Shown: one piece after another, positions 32,230 through 41,300 of the stretch | How positions within the stretch are numbered: the first letter of the stretch is position 1 | Layout of the letters: each line of letters opens with the position of its first letter | Source: Lentzea kentuckyensis | Lineage (GTDB): Bacteria > Actinomycetota > Actinomycetes > Mycobacteriales > Pseudonocardiaceae | Assembly: GCF_002150765.1 (NCBI RefSeq) | Contig: NZ_MUYM01000084.1 | Coordinates: forward strand, 1 to 64,000 | DNA length: 64,000 nt | Reading direction: 5' to 3' | The notes under the pieces: model-generated | The model's input: only the letters and a program-made list of their open reading frames with translations | The model's database searches: none | Told to the model about the DNA's origin: nothing | Position numbers and translations under genes: made by a program

Positions 32230-33555
32230 TCAGACCGCGGGGCAATCCATGACGAGCACCGCGGAGGTCACCGGGACCACCGGAGCGCCGACCGAAATGC
32301 CGCTGACCTGCACGTAGTACGCGCCGGGGACCAATCCGCCGAATTTGATGTTCATGGTCTCGGAGATCGCCGGACTGCGTGCTTCGACCTGTTTGCCCTG
32401 CTCGTTCAGCAACGCGACTTTCAACGCACGGGGCGTGGTGTCCTTCAGCTCGACGGTGACCTCCAGGTCCTCGCTGACCAGCGCCAGGTCGGGCACGCTG
32501 ACCTGCGGTTCCGTGGCAGTGACGTTCCGGGGGATGATCTCTTTCGCGGTCAGGAACGACTCGACGGCGTCCAGTACCGCCGCGTTGTCCTGCAACGACG
32601 TGTGCTGCTCCGTCACGCGGTGCAGCGTGTTCGACGACAACGCCAGACCCTTTCGAGCAGCACCGACGGCGGGAACGGTCGCATCGCCGTACAGGTCTTC
32701 ACCCTCGTACGTCCGATAGCAGGTGACTTTGCCGTCGGCGATGCGTGCCGTGGTGGCCGTTGGCTGCTTACCGCCGATGATCGCGTACGTGCGGTCGGCG
32801 AACGAGTCGGTCAACGCGCCGTGGAACGCCGCCGCGTCCTCCACCATCTTGGTGTCCAGCTCGGGCAACGTGGTCTCGGTCGTCTTGACCAGCCCGGAAG
32901 GCGCCTCGATGCACGCGTACTCGGGCAACAGCTGGTGCAGCGACGGCATCGACCGGGCGAACTCGGTCAGGTCGACCGCCAGCGGCCCGAGGCCCTTGCG
33001 CACCCCGTTGACCAGCTGTTCCAACGCCGACGCCGCACCTCGGTACGGCGTGCCCATCGTGATCAGCTTGGCCGTTCGCTCGGCCATCCCGCACTGCTCG
33101 ATGCACCACCGCGCGACCAGTCCGCCCATCGAGTGGCACACGAAGCTGACCTTGGCGTTCGGCCCGATCCGGTCCAACGCCTCGTCCACGCGCCGAGCCA
33201 GCAACGCGCCGTTGTAGCGGTTCGACAGCCGCCAGTCGTAGGCGAAGAGGATCAGGTTGCCCTTCTCGACGGTGTAGCCGAGCGAGTTCATCCGCTTGGT
33301 CACCCGGTCGTAGCCCTTCAACGGCGACCAGATGCCCGGGATCACGTGCAGGTCCGACATCAGCGCGACCGGCTCGATGCCGTCCTGAGGGTGTTCGTCA
33401 CCGATGCCGGCGGGGAGCTTGAGCCGGTGCAGGCTGCGGCCCAGCGACAGGACGGCGCGCAGGGCGGCCCGGCCGGACACCTCCCAGATCACGCCGTCCT
33501 TGTCGCGCAACGTGCTGCCGAGAATGCCGGGCAGTACGACGACGAGATCGGTCAT
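32230..33555 (-). CDS. LCAT/PGAP1-like alpha/beta hydrolase (putative lipase or acyltransferase)
   Basis: A 441-residue hydrolase. VVLPGILGSTLRD opens the lecithin:cholesterol acyltransferase-like fold; the nucleophile elbow is CHSMGG with Ser142, GDATVP provides the likely Asp, and a His lies in TEQHTSL. Residues about 340-441 form a beta-sandwich-like tail. There is no signal peptide, so it should be cytoplasmic and could attack membrane lipids from inside. Its ATG shares a base with the stop of the caspase/STAND gene (TGATG), which couples their translation tightly. Confidence 0.85.
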   Translation of the reverse strand: MTDLVVVLPGILGSTLRDKDGVIWEVSGRAALRAVLSLGRSLHRLKLPAGIGDEHPQDGIEPVALMSDLHVIPGIWSPLKGYDRVTKRMNSLGYTVEKGNLILFAYDWRLSNRYNGALLARRVDEALDRIGPNAKVSFVCHSMGGLVARWCIEQCGMAERTAKLITMGTPYRGAASALEQLVNGVRKGLGPLAVDLTEFARSMPSLHQLLPEYACIEAPSGLVKTTETTLPELDTKMVEDAAAFHGALTDSFADRTYAIIGGKQPTATTARIADGKVTCYRTYEGEDLYGDATVPAVGAARKGLALSSNTLHRVTEQHTSLQDNAAVLDAVESFLTAKEIIPRNVTATEPQVSVPDLALVSEDLEVTVELKDTTPRALKVALLNEQGKQVEARSPAISETMNIKFGGLVPGAYYVQVSGISVGAPVVPVTSAVLVMDCPAV

Positions 33556-36500
33556 CAGGACTCCTCAGCGAGTGTGCGGATGAGAGTGAGCAGCTTGAGG
33601 TTCGCGGGCACCAGATAGGTCAGCTCGTGGATCCACGCCAGACGCTGGCCCGCGGCGGGCAACGCCAGACGTTTGTCACCGGCCCGAGCGCGCGCGACCA
33701 CCTTGTACAGCGCTGCCAACGCGTGTGGCTCCAACGCCGTCACGGCCTGGGTGAGGGCCTGGGGTGACGCGCTCGCCGCGAGTGCTCGCAGGATCTCGGT
33801 GACCCGTGCCGGGTCCTCCAGCGCGTCCAGCACGAGGTCGACCACGTCGATGTCCTCGTCGGCCAGCATGAGCAACGCGTGCACGGGCTTGTTGTCCCGG
33901 ATGTTGCGCAGGACTTCCTTGTCCAGCAACTCTTCCCGGCGCGTGGCCAGCAGTTCGCGGCGGCGGGCGGGCGTGGCGTCGACGAACTCGTCCGCGAGGC
34001 TCGCGAGCAGCCACGGCCGGTACGCGAGCGGCACACCCTGCTGTTGTGCGGTCGCCCGCCGCGACTGGATGACCTGTGCCTCGATCAGGCTCGTGCCGTA
34101 CAACGCCTCGGTGACCGCGACGTCCGCGTCCGTCGAGAGCAGTTCGGGGTGTTCGAGCAGGATCGCGCGTTCGTCGGCGTACGACCGTGCGAACACCCAG
34201 CGCCGTGCGGTCTTCAACAGCGTGCGGTCGACCGTCAGCCAGTCCGGCGTGGTGTCCCAGGGCCACGGACCCGAGTCGTAGTGGCGGCGTGCGATGTCGT
34301 GCACGTCGTGGATGGCCTGGCGGGACTGCCCGACGTGGGTCAGCGCCTGGCACAGCCACTTCGCCGCCGCCGGATCACCGGCCTGGGTGGCCGCCGCCCG
34401 CAGCATCAGCAGCGTGGCGAGGTGCGAGCCGGCGAACCGGTCGGTCACCTTGTCCCAGGTCCTGTCGACGACCTCGGGCCGGTCGAGCCCCGCGCAGATC
34501 GTGTCGAGCGTGAACAACGCGGCGGCGAGCGTCGACAACCGGTGCGCGTGCTCGGGCAGCAGACACACGTCCACGGTCAGCACGCCGGTCGCGAGCGCGT
34601 CCTCCGGCTTGCCCGCGTCGCGCTGGCGGCGCATGAGGTTGTGCAGCGCCTGACCGTGGATCCGCAGGCCCTCCGCGAGCTCGGCGGCCTGCCTTGCGGT
34701 GGTGAGCGCCTCGTCCCTGCGGTTGACCATGCTGTACGCGACGCTGAGGCTCAGCGCCGCGTCCGCCAGCAGCGGGCGGAACGCCGCGTGCCTGCCGAGC
34801 GTGCCGCTGATCTCCGCCGCCTGCCGGGTGACCCCGTCGGCCTCGGCGAGCCTGCCCAGGGTCAGGTAGTCGCGGCTCAGTTCGACCTGCGCCGCCACCA
34901 GGTCGGCGAGGAACGCCGGGTTCGTCTGCGCGAGCCGCCAGTACTCGTCGACGGCCTGCTTCGAGCGTTGCATGGCCTCGTAGCGCCGCCCGGTCTCGCA
35001 GCACCGCGCGGACAGGCACAGCAGCGCGCGAGCCAGCGGGGCACCGCCGTCGGCGGCGGCCACCGCGGCCACCGCGTCTCTGGCGGCGGACAAGGCCTCG
35101 TGCCGGCGGCCGACCATCGCGTACACCTCGCTGAGGTCGACCAGCGCGCCGCTGAGGTGCGTCGCGTACGTCGGGTTGTCGCCGCCGTGCGACGTCGTCT
35201 TGGCGATGCGTTGCGCGAGCCGTTTGTGTGTGAGGGTTTCCGCGGTCGTCGGGGTCGACGCGACCAGCTCGCGGTAGCGGACCACGGCCTCCTCCGCGGG
35301 CGCCACCGCCTGCTGCAGCCGACCGGCCTCGCGGAACCGCTGGCCGAGCCTGTTCAGCACGTGCGCCAGATCCGCCAGGTACATCCGGATGTCCGGCACC
35401 AGCACGCGGAAGTGCGAGGCGGCCTCCTCCAGCGGCTCGATGGCCTCGTCGCCGCGACCCCAGTGCGCCAGCTCTCCCGCCGCCGTGGTGGCCGCCAGCG
35501 CGATGTCCGGCAGGAGCATCCTGTTCATCATCGCGAGCGCGCGCAGACCGTCCAGCGCCCGCGTGCCCGCGTGCCCGCAGTGCCGCCACGCGTACTTCCA
35601 CAGGTAGCCCGGCACGTCCGGCGGCATGCCCGCCTTCATCCGCTGCCGGTACAGCTCGATCAGCGCGCACGCCACCTTCTCGGCGTCCGGCGCGAACACC
35701 GCGTCCCTGCTCGGCGCGAACGGCGGCCGCAGGTGGTCCGCGAACGTCTGGTGCGTCAGTTTGAAGACCGCGGTGCCCTCCTCACCGTCCTGCACCACGT
35801 GGCGGCCCAGCTCGGTGAGCACGGCGGTGATGTCGTCACGGCCGAACTCCGCGCCGGACAACGCCCGCGCCACCGCGATCCACTCGGCCTCGGGGAACCC
35901 CGCGCCGTAGCTCCACGTCAGCGCGGTCAGCAACGGCCGTGCGGCGGGCACCTTCGCCAGCTCGCGGTCGAACGCGGCGCCCAGCGACAGTTCGAAGTCC
36001 GCCCCACTGCTGGTCAGGAGCTGGTCGGTGACCATCCACGCGGCCAGGAACGGCATCCGCGTGATCTCGTCCACAGTGGACGGCGGAACACGGGAACCCA
36101 GTCGTGCCACCACGTAGTCGCGGACGCAGGACGCGCTGTCGCACTTGTCGAGGTCCAGCACCTCGACCGGGGAGAGCTCGGTCAGCAACGGCGCGCCGCC
36201 CGCGGCCCGATGCGCCTGCCGTGTGGAGACGATCACCACGGCGTGGTTCGCGAGCTTGGTCAGCAGCGAGGTGGCGATCGAGAACGACTCGCCGCGCGCC
36301 TCGTCCAGGCCGTCGACCACGATCACCGGGGGCCTGGCGAGCGTGCTGACGACGCCGACCAGCTCCGCGACGCCCCGGCGCGGGCCGTCGGGCGGCGGGA
36401 CCAGTCCGGCCGCGACCAGCTGGCGGCTGATCAGGTCAGCGACCCGGTCGGCGTCCATCGCACGGGCGTGCACGGCCGCCGCTACCGAGTCCTGACCGGG

Positions 36501-37460
36501 GTCGGCGTGCTGGAACGGCGGGCCGCAGGTCAGCAGCAGATCCCGTTCGGCCTGGTTGGAGAGGCTGACGACGCGGCCGACGATCGCCGACTTGCCGGTG
36601 CCCGGCGCGCCGGTGACCACCCGCAGGCCCGGCGTGGCCGAGGAGATCCAGCCGACGACCTGGTCCACCTCGGCGGTGCGGCCGGTGAACCACGACCGGT
36701 TGTCCGGCGAGTCGCCGCCGCGGGCCGCCAGCAGGAGGTGCTTCACCACCGTGTGCGGCGCGTAGAGCGGGTTCGGCAGCATCGGCTGGGGTGAGCCGTA
36801 CTGCATGAACCGCGGCCGTTGCACGTCGCTGTCCCACGCGTTCAGCAGCGCCGTGCCGACCGCGCCGCCGTCGACCAGCGGCGTGCGGTCGCTCCAGCGC
36901 CACACGTCCTCGTCCGTGATCGGGCCGGCTCGCAGCAGGTTGCGGAGCTTGCCGCCGAACAGGCCGTCGCGGGCCGTCTCGACGCTCGAGCACGACACCA
37001 GGACACCCGCCCAGTGCATGTGCCCGGTGAGCAGCTCCTCCTGCATGCTCGCGATGGTGCCCAGGGCGTCGTCCAGCTGCTGGCCCGAGTAGCACGCGTC
37101 GACGATCACCAGCAGCTGGTGCGCGCCCGACGCCGCGCACCACATGACGAAGTCCTCGATGGCGATGCCGTCGGACTTGCCCTTGTTGTCCCTGGCCAGC
37201 AGCCTGAGCTTGCCGGTCACCGGGATGGCGTGGCCGCTCCACAACACCACCAACGAGCCACCGTCCTGCGGCTCGTCGCTCAACGTCTGCATGTGCGCGC
37301 GGATCTCGGCCTCGGTCGGGTCCACCAGGGGCTCGCCCTCGTAGCCCTTGAGCAGGGCACGCAGCTCCCGCACGTCGCTCACGGCGTGCTGCAGCGGCTG
37401 CACCCGCTCGTACGAGCCGATGCCGATGCCGACGAACCTGCCTCGGACCCTCTCCTGCAT
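33555..37460 (-). CDS. Caspase-like peptidase / STAND NTPase / TPR protein
   Basis: A 1301-residue multidomain protein. Residues 1-230 are a peptidase C14 (caspase-like) domain with His77 in LWSGHAIPV and Cys123 in VDACYSGQQL. Residues about 260-560 form a STAND-type NTPase with Walker A TGAPGTGKSAI (Lys290) and Walker B VIVVDGLDEA. From about 620 to 1000 there are TPR-like helical repeats, then a helical C-terminus. STAND proteins are self-inhibited switches that oligomerise on sensing a trigger, so the caspase would be the effector. The start is ATG 37460; the TTG two codons earlier is unlikely. The neighbours are an SPFH gene upstream and a coupled hydrolase downstream. Confidence 0.88.
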   Translation of the reverse strand: MQERVRGRFVGIGIGSYERVQPLQHAVSDVRELRALLKGYEGEPLVDPTEAEIRAHMQTLSDEPQDGGSLVVLWSGHAIPVTGKLRLLARDNKGKSDGIAIEDFVMWCAASGAHQLLVIVDACYSGQQLDDALGTIASMQEELLTGHMHWAGVLVSCSSVETARDGLFGGKLRNLLRAGPITDEDVWRWSDRTPLVDGGAVGTALLNAWDSDVQRPRFMQYGSPQPMLPNPLYAPHTVVKHLLLAARGGDSPDNRSWFTGRTAEVDQVVGWISSATPGLRVVTGAPGTGKSAIVGRVVSLSNQAERDLLLTCGPPFQHADPGQDSVAAAVHARAMDADRVADLISRQLVAAGLVPPPDGPRRGVAELVGVVSTLARPPVIVVDGLDEARGESFSIATSLLTKLANHAVVIVSTRQAHRAAGGAPLLTELSPVEVLDLDKCDSASCVRDYVVARLGSRVPPSTVDEITRMPFLAAWMVTDQLLTSSGADFELSLGAAFDRELAKVPAARPLLTALTWSYGAGFPEAEWIAVARALSGAEFGRDDITAVLTELGRHVVQDGEEGTAVFKLTHQTFADHLRPPFAPSRDAVFAPDAEKVACALIELYRQRMKAGMPPDVPGYLWKYAWRHCGHAGTRALDGLRALAMMNRMLLPDIALAATTAAGELAHWGRGDEAIEPLEEAASHFRVLVPDIRMYLADLAHVLNRLGQRFREAGRLQQAVAPAEEAVVRYRELVASTPTTAETLTHKRLAQRIAKTTSHGGDNPTYATHLSGALVDLSEVYAMVGRRHEALSAARDAVAAVAAADGGAPLARALLCLSARCCETGRRYEAMQRSKQAVDEYWRLAQTNPAFLADLVAAQVELSRDYLTLGRLAEADGVTRQAAEISGTLGRHAAFRPLLADAALSLSVAYSMVNRRDEALTTARQAAELAEGLRIHGQALHNLMRRQRDAGKPEDALATGVLTVDVCLLPEHAHRLSTLAAALFTLDTICAGLDRPEVVDRTWDKVTDRFAGSHLATLLMLRAAATQAGDPAAAKWLCQALTHVGQSRQAIHDVHDIARRHYDSGPWPWDTTPDWLTVDRTLLKTARRWVFARSYADERAILLEHPELLSTDADVAVTEALYGTSLIEAQVIQSRRATAQQQGVPLAYRPWLLASLADEFVDATPARRRELLATRREELLDKEVLRNIRDNKPVHALLMLADEDIDVVDLVLDALEDPARVTEILRALAASASPQALTQAVTALEPHALAALYKVVARARAGDKRLALPAAGQRLAWIHELTYLVPANLKLLTLIRTLAEES

Positions 37461-37518
37461 ACCCAACTACCCCCTGCACAGACGTCGTTCGGCGCAGAAG
37501 GGCGTTACCGGGGTTAAC

Positions 37519-38325
37519 TCACATGGATGAATCCGTCGAATCACGCTCCGGTGAATCACTTCGGGGTAATTCCACGTTGGTGTTCTTCTCCAGGAACCTC
37601 AGCAGCTCCACCGGGAACGGCAGCACCAGCGTCGAGTTCTTCTCCGCCGCCACCTCCACGATGGTCTGCAGCAGCCGCAGCTGGAGCGCGCCCGGAGTTT
37701 CCTCCATCGTCCCGGCCGCCTCGGAGAGCTTCTTGGACGCCTGCAGCTCGCCGTCCGCCGTGATGATGCGGGCACGGCGTTCGCGTTCGGCCTCCGCCTG
37801 CCGCGACATCGAGCGCTTCATGCTCTCCGGCAGCGCCACGTCCTTGATCTCGACCCGGTCGATGTCGATGCCCCACGCCAGCGCGGGGGTGTCGATCATC
37901 AGCTCCAGCCCCTGGTTGAGGTGCTCGCGGTTGGACAGCAGGTCGTCGAGCTCGCTCTTGCCGATGATCGACCGCAACGACGTCTGCGCCACCTGCAGCA
38001 TCGCGAACCGGTAGTCCTCGACGTTGATGACGGCCTTCGCCGGGTCCTGAACCTTGAAGTACACGACGGCGTCGACGCGCACGGTGACGTTGTCGCGCGT
38101 GATGCCGTCCTGCGCCGGCACGGGCAGGGTGACGATCTGCAGGTTGACCTTCCGGAGTTGGTCGACCCCTGGGATCAGCATCGTCAGCCCCGGCCCGCGC
38201 ACGCCCTGCAGGAGCTTGCCGAACCGGAACACCAGTCCCTGTTCGAACTGTTTGATCACTCTGGCGCTCATGGCGAGGCTCAGGCCTCCGAGCGCGACCA
38301 GTCCGCCGAGGATTTCTACGATCAT
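37519..38325 (-). CDS. SPFH/Band 7 (stomatin-like) membrane protein
   Basis: A 268-residue protein: one N-terminal membrane helix (about residues 2-20), then an SPFH domain (VIKQFEQGLVFRFGKLL, GLTMLIPGVDQL, and DVALPESMKRSMSRQAEAER), and a coiled C-terminal region rich in Ala and Glu. Stomatins form large rings that organise membrane microdomains and control proteases. GAAGGGCGGG precedes ATG 38325. It lies 58 bases upstream of the caspase/STAND gene on the same strand and directly downstream of a PafBC-type promoter, so it is probably the first gene of a three-gene unit. Confidence 0.9.
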   Translation of the reverse strand: MIVEILGGLVALGGLSLAMSARVIKQFEQGLVFRFGKLLQGVRGPGLTMLIPGVDQLRKVNLQIVTLPVPAQDGITRDNVTVRVDAVVYFKVQDPAKAVINVEDYRFAMLQVAQTSLRSIIGKSELDDLLSNREHLNQGLELMIDTPALAWGIDIDRVEIKDVALPESMKRSMSRQAEAERERRARIITADGELQASKKLSEAAGTMEETPGALQLRLLQTIVEVAAEKNSTLVLPFPVELLRFLEKNTNVELPRSDSPERDSTDSSM

Positions 38326-38362
38326 GAGACCCGCCCTTCACCGGCGAATACCCTTGATCCCA

Positions 38363-38385
38363 ACGGTACGCCTGGGGTCCGACAA
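38363..38385 (-). promoter_or_regulatory. PafBC-type promoter before the SPFH/caspase module
   Basis: Minus strand: TTGTCGGAC (38385-38377), eight bases, then TACCGT (38368-38363), an exact fit to TTGTCR...N8-TAnnnT. The expected transcript would start near 38356 and have a leader of about 30 bases with a clear ribosome site before ATG 38325. The -35 abuts the stop codon of the beta-galactosidase gene. Confidence 0.65.
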
Positions 38386-41300
38386 TTATCGGCAGCTCAG
38401 CACCGCACCCGCCCAGTCGGCGTGATCGTGCGCGTTGCCGTCACCTCCGTCCGTCACCCGGAACGTCAGCACCGTTGCTCCGGACGTGTCCACGCTGATC
38501 GGCACGGCTGCGCTCTGTCCGGTCAGCACCGGGCTCAGGTAGACCGACCGGTTGTCTTTCAGCACTTCGAACCGGACGCTGCCGCTACCACCGGTCTCGT
38601 CGTCGACACCGATCGTGGCGGCCAGGTTCGAGCACTTCCCGCCCGTGTGGACCTGGAACTCTGAGTCGGCGTGCGCGCCGAGGCCCCGGTCGAACCTCGC
38701 GCCCCGGATGCTGATCGGGTTGCCGTCACCGCCGGACTGCTCGCCGTTGCTCCGGTCGCGTTCGATCGGGCCCCAGCCGTTGCTCTCGCCGAGGAACTCC
38801 AGCCCCGACACCACCGCGTCCCCGGCCGGCGCGGGCGGCGTGGCGGTGAAGTCCGCGGTCAGGGTCGTGGTCGCCTTGCCCGTGGAGATCTCGGCGAAGA
38901 CCGGCCGGACGCCCGTCGCGCCTCCTTCGCGCCTGACGGTCACCTTCGCGGAGCCGGTGCTGAGGTCGATGGTCGAGGGGGAGACCGACCAGTTCTCGGG
39001 CGCGCTCAGCCGGGCCGTCGTGATGCCGGGGCACGGCTTGGTGACCACGAGCTCGGCCTCGACCTGCTCGCCCGGTTCCAGGGCGGTGTCGGCGGCGTTG
39101 AACTGCGCCGTGGGAGCGCAATCGACATGACGGCCGAGTTTGCCCGTTGCGGCCTCCACGGGCGTGAGCGGGCGCAGCAGCACGGAGTACGCGTACTCGT
39201 TGCCCGCCTCCACCTGATACTGCGGCAACGGCTCGTGGAACGTCTCGCTGACACCCGACACACGATGCGACGCGTGCAGGGTGTTCCAGCCGTCGTTCTT
39301 CTTGAGCGCGAACGGGTACGGCGCCCGATCCAGGTCGTCGTACTGCGACACACGGACGTCCAGATCGCCCGCGACGAGCAGGCCCGCACGGCCGTTGGAC
39401 AGCGTCGCCCAGCGCGTGTCCGCGTGGTTGCCGTAGTCCTGCGGCTTGTAGTAGTCGTTGAACTCACGATCCACAGTGGACTGGTAGACGCCGACCGGAT
39501 CGCCCGCCTTGCGGTCGTCGTAGTTCTCGCCGGGACCGCGGCCGTACCAGGTGAACTTCTGGTATGTCTCAGGCACTTTCAGCGTGAAGCCGATGTTCGG
39601 CAGGTAGCTGAGATCGCGCATCCGGTCCCGCGCCGCGACCCGGTGGCCGACGTTGATCTCGCCGTCACCGGTGATCCGGTAGGTGAAGGTCTGACCGAAC
39701 GACGCGTTCCGCACGGCCTGCGCGGTGGACTTGGCGGTGATGACCGTGTCCGTGGCGTTCTGCGTGACCGTGACGCTCGACGGCGTGGTCGTGAGGCGGT
39801 CGAGGCCGTTGCGGTACCAGGAGTTGTCCTCGCTCATGAACTCGTTGGACAGCGGTGCCCGCCACGCGTCCAGCTCCGGCCCGGTCCTGAGCAGTTCGGT
39901 GCCGCGCACGCGCATGGACGTGAGGGTGCCCGACTTCTTGCTGACCACGTACCGGAAGTCCTTGCCGGACACCACGATCTCGTTGTCGTTCTGCGTGGTC
40001 GTCAGTCTGCCCGGGAAGCTCTCGGTGTGCAGGCCGGCGATCTGCGTGCCGCCCAGCGGGAACTGGCCGATGCCGACGTCGTTGCCCTGCCGGTCGGTGG
40101 CGCGGACGGTCAGCCAGCGCTCGGTGGTCGCTGGGTGGCCGGGGAACGTGAGCGTGCCCGGCTGGAGTTTCCCGCGGTGCTGGGCGATCGTGCGCCCGTT
40201 GTCCTGGATCTGCCAGCGCAGTTCGAGGTCGTCGGTGCCGGTGAACCGGCGTTCGCTGACGATCGTCAGTTTGTTGTCCGCGAAGGAGAACCGGATGGGG
40301 GAGTGGACCGCCATCAGCTCGGTGGTCTCCGGCTGCGGCCGGCGATCCGCCCACACCACGCCGTCCACGCCACCGGTGCCCGCGCCGTAGGACTGGTGGC
40401 GGCCCTTGTCCTCCAGCTGCTCGAAGTCGAGCGCCAGCACAGCGGTCTTCTTGGGGTCCTGCGCCAGTTCGGCGTCGGTCAGGGCGCGGTGGTAGACGCG
40501 GACCTGGTCGATCGCCCCGTGCGCCATCCGGGTCTGGACGTTCTCCTGCATGGTCTCGGCGTTGCGGCCGATGTTGACCGGCCAGTGCGACCAGTCGATC
40601 GTGCCGGTGTAGCTGGTGGATCCCACCTCGCGACCGTCGATCAGCAACCGGAGCCTGGTGCCGTCGAACGTGCCGGTGACGCGGTGCCAGTTGTCGTAGA
40701 AGTCGGCCGGGACCTGGGCCTCGACCGTGCGCCAGGTGCCGCTGTGGATGAAGAACTGCAGGGTGGTCCGGTCGGCCATCTTCAGCGCGTACTGGTGGTC
40801 GCCCTTGGAGATGACGGTGAAGTCGCCGGTCCACGTGGCGGGCCTGACCTGGGCGTCGAGCGTGAGGCCGGTGCTCACCTCGTCGAGCCTGCGGTCGCGG
40901 TAGACCTCCACGAAGTCGTCGAGTCCGCTGAGCTGCAACGCTTTGCCGTGCGGTCCGTCCACCTGGGACGGTTTGCCGGACAGCCAGCTCATGATGCCAT
41001 TGGCGTCGTCCGGGGTGGTGTGGAGGGGGAGCGCGATGTTCTGCTCGGCCCAGTCCCAGATGAACCCGCCCTGAACCTGCGGATAGGCGCGCACGACGTC
41101 CCAGAACTCCTTGAAGTTGCCGAGGCTGTTGCCCATCGCGTGCGCGTACTCGCCCATGATGATCGGCTTGGTGGTCGTCCTCGCCTTGGCTTCGAGGCTC
41201 GCCGGCGACGGGTAGCGCGGGCCCCAGACGTCCGCGAACGGCGCGTCACCGTCCGGCGAGTTCGGCTGGTGGTAGAGCGGGCGGCTGTCGTTCTTCCTGG

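Noticed and set aside
33879..36794. A 971-residue plus-strand ORF
   Set aside because: It is antisense to the STAND/TPR part of the caspase gene and consists of Arg/Gly/Val/His-rich filler typical of the third-position shadow in high-GC DNA.
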